DNA of 64,000 nucleotides from Alicycliphilus denitrificans K601 (GCF_000204645.1 NC_015422.1:3923001-3987000), one strand, 5' to 3'. Shown: positions 49,187 to 58,583, counted from the first letter of the stretch. The notes: a model not told the origin generated them from the sequence alone. Numbers and translations: made by a program.

Positions 49187-49768
49187 ATGAACCGCTCACC
49201 ACTCATCCTGCCCTCGCCAGCCTTGCTGGCGCGCCGCCGCGGCCTGGGCCTGGCCGTGCTATCGGCCACGGCCGTGGCCCTGCTCGGCGGGCGCGACGCG
49301 CTGGCCGCCGCCGCCAAGGCCGACGCCCGGCAGCACGAGGCCGACGTGCGCATCCTCAACACCGCGCTGGCGGCCGAGTACGAGGCCGTCGCCGCCTACC
49401 AGGTGGGCGCCGAAAGCGGCCTGCTGGGCAGCGGCGCGCTGCCGCTGGCCCGGCAGTTCCAGGGCCACCACAAGGAGCACACCCAGGCCATCGCCGCCGC
49501 CGTGCAGAAGATGGGCGGCACGCCCGTGCAGGCCAAGGCGCAATACAGCTTCCCGACCGACAAGCTCAAGGCCGAGGCCGACGTGCTGCGCTTCGCCGCC
49601 GGCCTGGAGCGCGGCGCCGTGTCCGCCTACCTGGGCGCGGTGCCGCTGTTCGCCGACCGCAACCTGGCGCAGGTGGCCGCCAGCATCCTCGGCGACGAGG
49701 CCATGCACTGGGCCGTGCTGCGCCAGGCGCTGGGCGAGGCGCCGGTGCCCTTGGCGTTCATGTCATGA
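49187..49768 (+). CDS. Exported ferritin-like protein
   Basis: 193 residues: an N-terminal export signal with RRRG near residue 17 and a hydrophobic core to about 40 (possible twin-arginine type), then a four-helix ferritin-like domain with AALAAEYEAVAAYQVGAESG, FQGHHKEHTQ and LGDEAMHWAVLRQAL. The Glu/His pattern suggests a di-iron or related site. Function unproven. Its stop overlaps the start of the cytochrome gene by four bases (ATGA). Ribosome site AGGAG is strong. Confidence 0.85.
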   Translation: MNRSPLILPSPALLARRRGLGLAVLSATAVALLGGRDALAAAAKADARQHEADVRILNTALAAEYEAVAAYQVGAESGLLGSGALPLARQFQGHHKEHTQAIAAAVQKMGGTPVQAKAQYSFPTDKLKAEADVLRFAAGLERGAVSAYLGAVPLFADRNLAQVAASILGDEAMHWAVLRQALGEAPVPLAFMS

Positions 49769-50178
49769 CCCGCCTGGCCCTGCTGGCCTGGGCCTGCGGG
49801 CTGCCGCTGGCCGCCGCGGCGGCGCCAGCCGCACTTTCTACGCCCGAGGCGGCCCGGCTCGCGCGCGGCGAGCAGGTCTATGCGCGCTGCGCGGCCTGCC
49901 ACGCCATCGAGGGCAACCGCACGGGGCCGCAGCACTGCGGCCTGTTCGGCCGCCGCGCGGGCACGGCGCCGGGCTTCGACGGCTACTCCGGCGCCATGCG
50001 CGCCAGCGGCATCGTCTGGGACGCGCGCACGCTGGACCTCTTCCTCAAGGACCCGCCGGCCACCGTGCCCGGCACGGCCATGGGCTATGCCGGCGTCAAG
50101 GACGACGGCGACCGCGCCGCGCTCATCGCCTGGCTGCGCCATGCCACGCGGCCCGGCGCGGCCTGCACGCCCAGGTAG
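49765..50178 (+). CDS. Small c-type cytochrome
   Basis: 137 residues with a signal peptide to about residue 20 and one haem motif, CAACH at 42-46, then GLFGRRAGTAPGFDGYSGAMR and a distal methionine in GTAMGYAG. This is the cytochrome c class I, c550/c2-like size. It is translationally coupled with the ferritin-like gene. Together with the sigma gene this suggests an envelope redox or oxidative-stress module. Confidence 0.9.
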   Translation: MTRLALLAWACGLPLAAAAAPAALSTPEAARLARGEQVYARCAACHAIEGNRTGPQHCGLFGRRAGTAPGFDGYSGAMRASGIVWDARTLDLFLKDPPATVPGTAMGYAGVKDDGDRAALIAWLRHATRPGAACTPR

Positions 50179-50207
50179 GGTGAAAGGGCTTCGATCTTGA
50201 TAGCTGC

Positions 50208-50256
50208 TGGCGCTTGATGGGCGGGCGATGGAGGCCGATTTGGCTTGAGGCCCGAT
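50208..50256. repeat. Dispersed palindromic repeat, copy 12
   Basis: TTGATAGCTGCTGGCGCTTG, loop ATGGG, then CGGGCGATGGAGGCCGATTT and GGCTTGA. This is the clearest full-length form from left end (TTGATAGC) to right end (TTGGCTTGA), though the right arm has three mismatches. It lies between the cytochrome gene and the PglL-like gene, giving that gene's upstream region. Confidence 0.7.
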
Positions 50257-50327
50257 GGGCCGGGCGGCTGCGCCTATGATGTACGCCACCATGACGTTCC
50301 CGCCCGCGCTTGAGCCCCCGTCCCGCC

Positions 50328-51887
50328 ATGCGTCCTGACCTGGCGCCGCTGGCCGCGCTGGCGCTCGCACTGCCTTTCGTCTTCGGCTTCACCGAATCGC
50401 CCTACGCCAACTTCTGGCCCCTGATGGCGAGCGGCGCCTGCGCCTGGCTCATCGCCGCCCTGGCCTGGTGGCGCGCCTGGCGCGCGGACGGCGTGGGGCT
50501 GGCCCGCTGCCTGGCGGCGGGGCTGCTGCTGGCGGCGCTGGCGGGGGGCGCCATCGGCCTCGTGCAGTTCTTCGGCGGCGACATGGGCTGGGCGCCCTGG
50601 GTCCATGCGTCCACGCCGGGCCAGGCTATCGGCAACCTGCGCCAGCGCAACCAGCAGGCCACGCTGCTGGCCCTGGGCGCGTGGGCGCTGCTGTGGTGGG
50701 TGGCGCGCCTGCAGGCGTATGGCGAGGGCCTGCCCGCGCAGCAGCCCGGCGTACGCCGCCTCTGGCCGCTGCTGCTGGCCGCGCTGGTGCCCTGGGCCCT
50801 GGTGCTGCTGGCCGTGGCGGGCGCGGCCACGGCGTCGCGCACGGGGGCGCTGCAGTGGCTGCTGATCCTGGGCATGCTGCTGCTGTGGCGGCGCAGCAGC
50901 GGCGCGCTGGCGCTGGCTGTGGGCGGCCTGGGGCTGCTGGTCTACCTGCTGGCCGCCTGGGGCCTGCCCCAGCTGCTGCTGCAGTGGACGGGCGTGCGCA
51001 TGGAGGGCCTGTTCCTGCGCCTGGCCGACGCGTCCCACCCCTGCGCGAGCCGCCTGGTGCTGTGGTCCAACGTGCTGCAGCTGATCGCCCTGCGGCCCTG
51101 GACCGGCTGGGGCTGGGGCGAGCTGGACTACGCGCACTACATCACGCCGTTCGAGGGCGAGCGCTTTTGCATGCTGCTGGACAACGCCCACAGCCTGCCG
51201 CTGCAGCTGGCGGTGGAGCTGGGCCTGCCGGTGGCGCTGCTGCTGTGCGCCCTGCTGCTGTGGGCCGTGCTGCGCGCGCGTCCCTGGCGTGAGACGGCGG
51301 CCCCGCGCCAGCTGGCCTGGGGCGTGCTGGCCATCGTGGGCGTGCACAGCCTGCTGGAGTTTCCGCTGTGGTACGGGCCGTTCCAGCTCGCCACGGCGCT
51401 GGCCGCGCTGGTGCTCGTGGCGCCATGGGCGGCCGCGCGGGGCGCGCGCTGGCGGCCCGCCGCGCGCGCGCTGGCGGCCGCTGCGCTGCTGGCCGCGCCG
51501 GTGCTGGGGCTGGCGCTGGTGCGCGACTACGGCCGCATGAGCGCGCTGTACCGCCCCGTGGCCGACCGTCCCGAGGCCCTGCGCGCGCTGGCGGCGGCCG
51601 AGCTGGCGCGCCGGGTGCGCTTCTTCCAGGCGTCGGCGCAGTTCGCCGTGCTCACCACCACGGCCGTCACGCCGGCCAATGCGCGGCAGATGCACGACAT
51701 GGCGTCGCGGCTGCTGCACTTCTCGCCCGAGCCGCGCGTGATCGAGAAGCTGATCGCCAGCGCCCGCCTGCTGGGCCTGGAGGACGAGGCGGCCCTGCAC
51801 GCCGACCGCTACCGCCGCGCCTATCCGGGCGACTTCGCGCGCTGGCAGGGCGGCGGGCAGGCCAGCGGCGAGCCGCTGGCGCAGTAA
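50328..51887 (+). CDS. O-antigen ligase/PglL-family protein, possible pilin O-glycosylation ligase
   Basis: 519-residue polytopic membrane protein with the Wzy/WaaL fold. The large periplasmic loop shows GNLRQRNQQATLLALG near 105, SRTGALQWLL near 170 and, after it, DNAHSLPLQLAVELG with the histidine typical of this family. A C-terminal soluble part (ALYRPVADRPEALR to the end) matches the Wzy_C_2 type that marks PglL-like O-oligosaccharyltransferases. Target, pilin or another protein, is unknown; no pil gene is adjacent. An in-frame TTG at 50310 is the alternative start. Confidence 0.85.
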   Translation: MRPDLAPLAALALALPFVFGFTESPYANFWPLMASGACAWLIAALAWWRAWRADGVGLARCLAAGLLLAALAGGAIGLVQFFGGDMGWAPWVHASTPGQAIGNLRQRNQQATLLALGAWALLWWVARLQAYGEGLPAQQPGVRRLWPLLLAALVPWALVLLAVAGAATASRTGALQWLLILGMLLLWRRSSGALALAVGGLGLLVYLLAAWGLPQLLLQWTGVRMEGLFLRLADASHPCASRLVLWSNVLQLIALRPWTGWGWGELDYAHYITPFEGERFCMLLDNAHSLPLQLAVELGLPVALLLCALLLWAVLRARPWRETAAPRQLAWGVLAIVGVHSLLEFPLWYGPFQLATALAALVLVAPWAAARGARWRPAARALAAAALLAAPVLGLALVRDYGRMSALYRPVADRPEALRALAAAELARRVRFFQASAQFAVLTTTAVTPANARQMHDMASRLLHFSPEPRVIEKLIASARLLGLEDEAALHADRYRRAYPGDFARWQGGGQASGEPLAQ

Positions 51888-51888
51888 T

Positions 51889-51989
51889 TTCCATTTCCAG
51901 ATCAATCGATTACTTTGTCGGCTTCGCTTGCCGTGCTACAGCACTGTCTGCGCTTCGCCTTCGCGTACTCGATTGATCTGGAAATGGAA
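51889..51989. repeat. 101-bp palindrome filling a convergent gap
   Basis: TTCCATTTCCAGATCAATCG begins a 21-bp perfect inverted repeat whose other arm ends at 51989. Inside is GTGCTACAGCAC and text rich in GCTTCG. It begins one base after the stop of the upstream gene and ends one base before the stop of yqiA. There is no T run, so it may mark or terminate both transcripts by structure alone. Confidence 0.7.
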
Positions 51990-52577
51990 TCAGGCCAGGT
52001 TGCAGAAGCGCAGCGCTTCTTCCAGGTGCGCGGGGAAGTCGCTCAGCGCGTGGTCGCCGCCCTCCAGCACCATCTGCCGCGCCTGCGGGTAGCGCTCCAC
52101 CATCTCGCGCCAGTCCAGCAGCTCGTCGCCCCGGGCGGCGATGAGCAGCTCGGGGCCGGCCGGGGGCTGGCCGCTCACGTCCAGCGCCTGCAGCTCGGCG
52201 ATGAACTCGGGGCGGAAGAAGAAACGCGCCTCGGGGTCGTGCCAGGCCGTCTGCTCGCCGATGTGGCGCGCCAGGTCGCGCTCCGGCCGCACCGCGGGGT
52301 TGAGCAGCACGCTGGCGCAGCGCGCCTGCCGGGCCACCCAGCTAGCGTAGTAGCCGCCCAGCGACGAGCCGATCACTGCCATGCCCGGCCCCTGGGGCCA
52401 TGCGGCGATGCCGTCCGCCACCAGCGCCATGGCCTCGCGCGGGGAGGGCGGCAGCTGCGGGCACCAGAGGAACACGTCCGGGTGGTGGCTGGCCACGTGC
52501 CCGGCCACCAGGCGCGCCTTGGCGGACTGGGGCGAGGAGCGGAAGCCATGCAGGTAGAGCAGATGGGTGGCGCGCAT
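51990..52577 (-). CDS. YqiA/YcfP-family alpha/beta hydrolase
   Basis: 195-residue esterase-like protein. It opens LLYLHGFRSSPQSAKA, has the nucleophile elbow GSSLGGYYA (S72), the acid in ARGDELLDWRE and the histidine in GGDHALSDF. Family members hydrolyse short-chain acyl esters in vitro; the physiological substrate is unknown. It is divergent to rodA across about 35 bp. Confidence 0.9.
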   Translation of the reverse strand: MRATHLLYLHGFRSSPQSAKARLVAGHVASHHPDVFLWCPQLPPSPREAMALVADGIAAWPQGPGMAVIGSSLGGYYASWVARQARCASVLLNPAVRPERDLARHIGEQTAWHDPEARFFFRPEFIAELQALDVSGQPPAGPELLIAARGDELLDWREMVERYPQARQMVLEGGDHALSDFPAHLEEALRFCNLA

Positions 52578-52597
52578 GCGGGGATTATCCGGCCGTC

Positions 52598-52603
52598 GAT
52601 AAT
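52598..52603 (+). promoter_or_regulatory. Candidate -10 box immediately before rodA
   Basis: GATAAT ends 9 bases before the ATG at 52613, with no ribosome site between. Confidence 0.35.
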
Positions 52604-52612
52604 GTCGCCCCC

Positions 52613-53794
52613 ATGCCCGCCGTATTCGACAAACCCTCGCTGCCGCAACGCATATGGCCCCTGTTCAGCGGCTTCGACTGGCCGCTGATCGCCCTGCTGC
52701 TGGTGCTGTCGTCCATCGGCCTGGTGGCCATGTATTCCTCGGGCTACGACCATGGCACGCGCTTTGCCGACCACGGACGCAACATGCTGCTGGCGGCGGG
52801 CATCCTGTTCGTGGTGGCGCAGATCCCGCCGCAGCGGCTGATGGCGCTGGCGGTGCCGCTGTACCTGCTGGGCGTGGCCCTGCTGGTGGCGGTGGCGCTG
52901 TTCGGCATTACCAAGAAGGGGGCGCAGCGCTGGATCAACGTGGGCGTGGTCATACAGCCCAGCGAGCTCATGAAGATCGCCATGCCGCTGATGCTGGCCT
53001 GGTGGTTCCAGAAGCGCGAGGGCCAGTTGCGCGCGCTGGACTTCGTCGTGGCGGGCGTGCTGCTCATGATCCCCGTGGGGCTGATCATGAAGCAGCCCGA
53101 CCTGGGCACCTCGCTGCTGGTCATGGCTGCCGGGCTGTCGGTGATCTTCTTCGCGGGCCTGCCCTGGAAGCTGGTGGCGCCGCCGGTGCTGCTGGGTGTG
53201 GCCGGCATCGCCCTCGTGGTCTGGTTTGAGCCCCAGCTGTGCGCCGACGGCGTGCGCTGGCCGGTGCTGCACGACTACCAGCAGCAGCGCATCTGCACGC
53301 TGCTGGACCCCTCGCGCGACCCGCTGGGCAAGGGCTTCCACATCATCCAGGGCATGATCGCCATCGGCTCGGGCGGCGTCTGGGGCAAGGGCTTCATGGC
53401 CGGCACGCAGACGCACCTGGAGTTCATCCCCGAGCGGACCACCGATTTCATCTTCGCCGCCTTCTCCGAGGAGTTCGGCCTGGCCGGTAACCTGCTGCTC
53501 ATCGTCTGCTTCGTGCTGCTGGTGTGGCGCGGGCTGGCCATCGCCGCCGGCGCCGGCACGCTGTTCGGCCGCCTCATGGCCGGGGCCGTGGCCATGATCT
53601 TCTTCACCTACGCCTTCGTGAACATGGGCATGGTCAGCGGCATCCTGCCCGTGGTGGGCGTGCCGCTGCCGTTCGTGAGCTATGGCGGCACGGCCATGAC
53701 CACGCTGGGGCTGGCGCTGGGGGTGCTGATGTCGGTGGCCCGCTCGCGCCACCAGCCCGAGCGGGAGCCGCCGGAATCCCTGCAGACGCTGTAG
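52613..53794 (+). CDS. rodA: Rod shape-determining glycosyltransferase RodA
   Basis: SEDS-family peptidoglycan polymerase of the elongasome, working with PBP2. 393 residues, about ten membrane spans, with the signature PSELMKIAMPLMLAWWF near 125, KQPDLGTSLLVMAAG near 160, TDFIFAAFSEEFG near 285 and LPFVSYGGTAM near 350. The mrdA/mreCD genes that usually precede rodA are not upstream here: yqiA lies there, in the opposite direction, so rodA is separate from its usual cluster. Confidence 0.95.
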   Translation: MPAVFDKPSLPQRIWPLFSGFDWPLIALLLVLSSIGLVAMYSSGYDHGTRFADHGRNMLLAAGILFVVAQIPPQRLMALAVPLYLLGVALLVAVALFGITKKGAQRWINVGVVIQPSELMKIAMPLMLAWWFQKREGQLRALDFVVAGVLLMIPVGLIMKQPDLGTSLLVMAAGLSVIFFAGLPWKLVAPPVLLGVAGIALVVWFEPQLCADGVRWPVLHDYQQQRICTLLDPSRDPLGKGFHIIQGMIAIGSGGVWGKGFMAGTQTHLEFIPERTTDFIFAAFSEEFGLAGNLLLIVCFVLLVWRGLAIAAGAGTLFGRLMAGAVAMIFFTYAFVNMGMVSGILPVVGVPLPFVSYGGTAMTTLGLALGVLMSVARSRHQPEREPPESLQTL

Positions 53795-53820
53795 GTCCCG
53801 CACGCGGCGCGGCGCCTGCC

Positions 53821-53826
53821 TACAAT
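53821..53826 (+). promoter_or_regulatory. Candidate -10 box immediately before tldD
   Basis: TACAAT ends 6 bases before the ATG at 53833, in the gap of 38 bases after rodA. Confidence 0.4.
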
Positions 53827-53832
53827 CGCCGC

Positions 53833-55293
53833 ATGATCTCCCGCGAACCCACCATCGAACGCTTGGCCGTGGCCCGCGAGCTGCTGCTCGCCCCCTTCGG
53901 CCTGGACGAATCCCACCTCTACCGCGCCCTGGCGGAGATCCGCGCGCACCAGGTCGATGACGCCGACCTGTACTTCCAGTACACGCGCAGCGAGGGCTGG
54001 AGCCTGGAGGAGGGCATCGTCAAGACCGGCTCCTTCAGCATCGACCAGGGCGTGGGCGTGCGCGCCGTCAGCGGCGAGAAGACCGCCTTCGCCTACTCCG
54101 ACGACATCTCCGAGGCGTCGCTGCTCGACGCCGCCCGCACCGTGCGGTCGATTTCGGCCACAGCGCAGAGCGGGCGGGCGCGGGTAGCTTCTAAAAAAAT
54201 AGCGAAAAGCCGTTCGCTCTACCCCCACATCGACCCCATCGCCTCCATGGACAGCACGGCCAAGGTGCAGCTGCTGGAGCGCGCCGAGCAGCGTGCCCGC
54301 GCCAAGGATCCACGCGTGGCGCAGGTCATGGCGGGCCTGGCCAGCGAGTACGACGTGGTCCTCGTGGCGCGCGCCGACGGCACGCTCGCGGCCGACGTGC
54401 GCCCGCTGGTGCGCATGTCGGTCACCGTGATCGCCGAGCAGGGCGGCCGGCGCGAGGTGGGCTCGTCCGGCGGCGGCGGGCGCTTCGGCCTGGCCTACTT
54501 CAGCGACGAGCAGATCGCGCAGTACGTGGACGAGGCCGTGAACGCGGCCCTGGTGAACCTGGAGTCGCGCCCCGCGCCGGCCGGCGAGATGACCGTGGTG
54601 CTGGGCCCGGGCTGGCCCGGCGTGCTGCTGCACGAGGCCGTGGGCCATGGGCTGGAGGGCGACTTCAACCGCAAGGGATCGAGCGCCTTCAGCGGCCGCA
54701 TAGGCCAGCGCGTGGCCGCCAAGGGCGTGACGGTGCTCGACGACGGCACCCTCGCCGACCGCCGCGGCTCGCTCAACGTGGACGACGAGGGCCACGCCAC
54801 GCAGCGCAACGTGCTCATCGAGGACGGCATCCTCAAGGGCTACATCCAGGACGCGATGAACGCGCGCCTGATGAAGGTGGCGCCCACCGGCAACGGCCGG
54901 CGCGAGAGCTACGCCCACATCCCCATGCCGCGCATGACCAACACCTACATGCTCGGCGGCGACAAGGACCCGCAGGAAATCGTCGCCTCCATCAAGCGGG
55001 GCCTGTACGCCACCAACTTCGGCGGCGGGCAGGTGGACATCACGAGCGGCAAGTTCGTGTTTTCGGCCAGCGAGGCCTACTGGGTGGAGGGCGGCAAGAT
55101 CCTCTACCCCGTCAAGGGCGCAACAATAGTCGGCAGCGGCCCCGAGTCGCTCAAGAAGGTGAGCATGATCGGCAACGACATGGCGCTCGACAGCGGAGTG
55201 GGCACCTGCGGCAAGGAAGGCCAGAGCGTGCCCGTGGGCGTGGGTCAGCCGACGCTGCGCATCGACGGCATCACCGTGGGCGGCACGGCTTGA
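53833..55293 (+). CDS. tldD: Metalloprotease TldD
   Basis: One half of the TldD/TldE (PmbA) heterodimeric zinc protease, known for peptide maturation and proteolysis. 486 residues. The metal motif is HEAVGH (267-272) in LLHEAVGHGLEGDFNRKG, and the C-terminal Cys in VGTCGKEGQ may be the third ligand. An N-terminal domain precedes it. Residues about 118-127 (VASKKIAKS) are encoded by an AT-rich patch that resembles a repeat end. The partner pmbA is not in the window. Confidence 0.95.
   Translation: MISREPTIERLAVARELLLAPFGLDESHLYRALAEIRAHQVDDADLYFQYTRSEGWSLEEGIVKTGSFSIDQGVGVRAVSGEKTAFAYSDDISEASLLDAARTVRSISATAQSGRARVASKKIAKSRSLYPHIDPIASMDSTAKVQLLERAEQRARAKDPRVAQVMAGLASEYDVVLVARADGTLAADVRPLVRMSVTVIAEQGGRREVGSSGGGGRFGLAYFSDEQIAQYVDEAVNAALVNLESRPAPAGEMTVVLGPGWPGVLLHEAVGHGLEGDFNRKGSSAFSGRIGQRVAAKGVTVLDDGTLADRRGSLNVDDEGHATQRNVLIEDGILKGYIQDAMNARLMKVAPTGNGRRESYAHIPMPRMTNTYMLGGDKDPQEIVASIKRGLYATNFGGGQVDITSGKFVFSASEAYWVEGGKILYPVKGATIVGSGPESLKKVSMIGNDMALDSGVGTCGKEGQSVPVGVGQPTLRIDGITVGGTA
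54186..54215 (+). repeat. Possible dispersed-repeat remnant, copy 13, inside tldD
   Basis: TAGCTTCTAAAAAAATAGCG has the GCTACT...AAAAATAGC text of other left ends and is far more AT-rich than its surroundings. No stem remains. This is the weakest copy. Confidence 0.3.
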
Positions 55294-55333
55294 ACCACGG
55301 GCTGTGTAGCGCCATGGCAACGATTTCCCTATA

Positions 55334-55360
55334 TTGCACTGCGGCAAATCGTGCTACATT
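55334..55360 (+). promoter_or_regulatory. Candidate promoter of the DAHP synthase leader
   Basis: TTGCAC (55334-55339) and TACATT (55355-55360) with a 15-base spacer, slightly short. It lies just upstream of the leader peptide gene and gives an untranslated leader of a few bases before the AUG, or a leaderless leader peptide. Confidence 0.45.
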
Positions 55361-55367
55361 GGCGCGT

Positions 55368-55424
55368 ATGCCAGTTCGCAGCGCGTTCTATTTTTACTTT
55401 TGGTTCTCTGTCCTTGGCGGATGA
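55368..55424 (+). CDS. Aromatic amino-acid leader peptide of the DAHP synthase attenuator
   Basis: An 18-residue open frame, MPVRSAFYFYFWFSVLGG, with seven consecutive aromatic codons (F, Y, F, Y, F, W, F) at 55386-55406. It is followed by a stop and then, 42 bases later, by a strong intrinsic terminator and the DAHP synthase gene. Such composition by chance is very improbable. Leader peptides of this kind make ribosome speed over the scarce codons decide whether the terminator forms. Confidence 0.85.
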   Translation: MPVRSAFYFYFWFSVLGG

Positions 55425-55465
55425 GAGAGGTAGACGCGCACCCTGACTGAGTCCCTTCTCCAAAG

Positions 55466-55504
55466 AACCGCCGATGCTGAAAAGCTCGGCGGTTTTTTGT
55501 TTTT
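55466..55504 (+). terminator. Attenuator terminator upstream of DAHP synthase
   Basis: AACCGCCGA (55466-55474) pairs with TCGGCGGTT (55486-55494) around an 11-base loop, followed by TTTT-G-TTTTT. A competing pairing is possible: GGCGG in the end of the leader gene (55416-55420) with CCGCC in the terminator's first arm. A pause hairpin, GCGCGT (55381-55386) with ACGCGC (55434-55439), can form when the ribosome is not holding the aromatic codons. Confidence 0.8.
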
Positions 55505-55534
55505 CGACCTTCACCCACCCTCCTAGGACGCCCC

Positions 55535-56653
<1,119 letters not shown>

Positions 56654-56738
56654 GGGTTCTGCGTACCCCGGGCCGGTGTAAGCTCGGAGCGCGGCGCCAA
56701 CCGGCGCCGCGCTCAACCATCTCAAGGCGAGGCAATAC

Positions 56739-57050
56739 ATGCACGGCGAAGTACTGGTCACCCTGTCACCTGGGCAGGAATTCCATCTGTCCACACAGGA
56801 CGCACAGCCCCTCACGCATGAGGAGGCCCGCCGCTGGCTCGACGACGAATTCATGCGCCTGGAGTGCGAGCCCCTGCGCGCCAGCGGCAAGGTGCTGCTG
56901 GCCGACAAGGTGCTCACCGTCGCCAGCGCCGCGGGTGCCCGGCTGCTGGCCGACCCCGCCTGGTCGGCTCAGTTCGCGCGTGCCGCCGTGGCCGCGCTGG
57001 CCCGGCCCATGGTGCGCGTGGACGTGCAGGCGATGGCCGTCACCTTCTGA
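56739..57050 (+). CDS. Conserved hypothetical protein
   Basis: 103 residues, MHGEVLVTLSPGQEFHLSTQ at the start, then LTHEEARRWLDDEFMRLECEPLRASGKVLLADKVLTVASAAGARLLA (ends given) and a short beta-like tail MVRVDVQAMAVTF. No family recognised. Between the DAHP synthase and mpl genes. Codon use is normal and a purine-rich GGCGAGG site precedes the ATG. A repeat follows directly. Confidence 0.65.
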   Translation: MHGEVLVTLSPGQEFHLSTQDAQPLTHEEARRWLDDEFMRLECEPLRASGKVLLADKVLTVASAAGARLLADPAWSAQFARAAVAALARPMVRVDVQAMAVTF

Positions 57051-57058
57051 ATTCCAAT

Positions 57059-57106
57059 AAAAATGGCCTCCAGCGCTTGCCAATCAAGCGCTGATAGCTA
57101 TTTTTT
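57059..57106. repeat. Dispersed palindromic repeat, copy 14, overlapping the 3' end of mpl
   Basis: CAGCGCTTG (57071-57079), loop CCAAT, CAAGCGCTG (57085-57093), with AAAAATGGCCTC on one side and ATAGCTATTTTTTCGATAG on the other. The right end supplies the TAG stop codon of mpl (57098-57100). Read the other way it is the terminator for the hypothetical gene at 56739. Confidence 0.8.
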
Positions 57107-58489
57107 CGATAGTTCTTCGAGCAGCTTGGCGTGCACACCGCCAAAGCTGCCGTTGCTCATGCAGAGGATGTGGTCGCCCGGCTGCGCCGCCGTGGACACC
57201 TGCGCGACGAGCGTGGGGATGTCCGCCGCCGTACGTGCCCGCGCGCCCATGGGGGCGAGCGCCTCGGCCGCGTCCCAGTCCAGCCCTGCCGTGTGGCAGA
57301 AGGCCAGGTCGGCCTGCTCCAGGGCCCAGGGCAGCTGCGACTTCATCGTGCCCAGCTTCATGGTGTTGCTGCGCGGCTCGAACACGGCGAGGATGCGCGC
57401 CTCGCCGCCCACGCGCCGGCGCAGGCCGTCCAGCGTGGTGCGCAGCGCCGTGGGGTGGTGTGCGAAATCGTCGTACACGCTGATGCCGCGCGCCGTGCCG
57501 CGCAGCTCCATGCGGCGGCGCACGTTCTCGAACCGCGCCAGCGCCTGGGCCGCCTGCGCGGGCGCCACGCCTACGTGCTCCGCGGCGGCGATGGCGGCCA
57601 GGGCGTTGAGCTGGTTGTGCACGCCCGTCAACGCCCATTGCACGCGGGCCACCGCCTGGCCGCGCTGCAGCACCTCGAAGTCGTGCGGTTCGCCGCGCGC
57701 GCAGAAGTCGCTCACCGCGGCGCCGAAGCTCGCCACGCCGCTCCAGCAGCCCGCATGCAGCACGCGCGCCAGGCTCTCCTCCAGCCCGTTGACGACCACG
57801 CGGCCCGAGGGCGGCACGGTGCGCACCAGGTGGTGGAACTGGCGCTCGATCTGGCCCAGGTCGTCGAAGATGTCGGCGTGGTCGAACTCCAGGTTGTTCA
57901 GCACGGCCGTGCGCGGGCGGTAGTGCACGAACTTGCTGCGCTTGTCGAAGAACGCGGTGTCGTACTCGTCGGCCTCGATGACGAACAGCGGCCGCGCCTG
58001 CCCCGCCGCCAGAGCCCCCAGGCGGGCCGAGATGCCGAAGTTCATCGGCACGCCGCCCACCAGGAAGCCCGGCGCCAAGCCTGCGCACTCCAGGATCCAG
58101 GCCAGCATCGAGGTGGTGGTGGTTTTGCCGTGCGTGCCGGCCACGGCCAGCACGTGGCGGCCGGCCAGCACCTGCTCGGCCAGCCACTGCGGCCCGCTGG
58201 TGTAGGGCGCGCCGGCGTCGAGGATGGCCTCCATGAGCGGGAATTTCGGGCTCCCATCGGGCAGTCGGGCGCGGCTGACCACGTTGCCGACCACGAACAT
58301 GTCGGGTTCGAGCGCCAGCTGCTCGGCGCCATAGCCCTCGATGAGATCTATGCCCAGGGCGCGCAACTGGTCGCTCATAGGCGGGTAGACGCCGGCGTCG
58401 CAGCCCGTGACGCGGTGGCCGGCCTCACGGGCCAGGGCGGCCAGGCCGCCCATGAAGGTGCCGCAAATGCCCAGTATGTGTATATGCAT
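57098..58489 (-). CDS. mpl: UDP-N-acetylmuramate:L-alanyl-gamma-D-glutamyl-meso-diaminopimelate ligase
   Basis: Recycling ligase that attaches recovered tripeptide to UDP-MurNAc. 463 residues of the Mur ligase family with N-terminal MHIHILGICGTFMGGLA, ATP loop GTHGKTTTTSM (118-128), DEYDTAFFDKRSKF and DDFAHHPTALRTTL. The start MHIHILG is preferred over an upstream ATG because the nucleotide fold starts there. Its last codons and stop lie within a repeat copy. On its strand TAGAAT (58498-58503) is a candidate -10 box eight bases before the ATG. Confidence 0.95.
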   Translation of the reverse strand: MHIHILGICGTFMGGLAALAREAGHRVTGCDAGVYPPMSDQLRALGIDLIEGYGAEQLALEPDMFVVGNVVSRARLPDGSPKFPLMEAILDAGAPYTSGPQWLAEQVLAGRHVLAVAGTHGKTTTTSMLAWILECAGLAPGFLVGGVPMNFGISARLGALAAGQARPLFVIEADEYDTAFFDKRSKFVHYRPRTAVLNNLEFDHADIFDDLGQIERQFHHLVRTVPPSGRVVVNGLEESLARVLHAGCWSGVASFGAAVSDFCARGEPHDFEVLQRGQAVARVQWALTGVHNQLNALAAIAAAEHVGVAPAQAAQALARFENVRRRMELRGTARGISVYDDFAHHPTALRTTLDGLRRRVGGEARILAVFEPRSNTMKLGTMKSQLPWALEQADLAFCHTAGLDWDAAEALAPMGARARTAADIPTLVAQVSTAAQPGDHILCMSNGSFGGVHAKLLEELSKK

Positions 58490-58583
58490 GGGCACCGATT
58501 CTATGAACCAATCGCGCCCGGTTTCCCCGGGCAGCGCCATGCGGCGGCCGGGGCCACTCGGTTGGGGTCACAATGCGCGGCAT

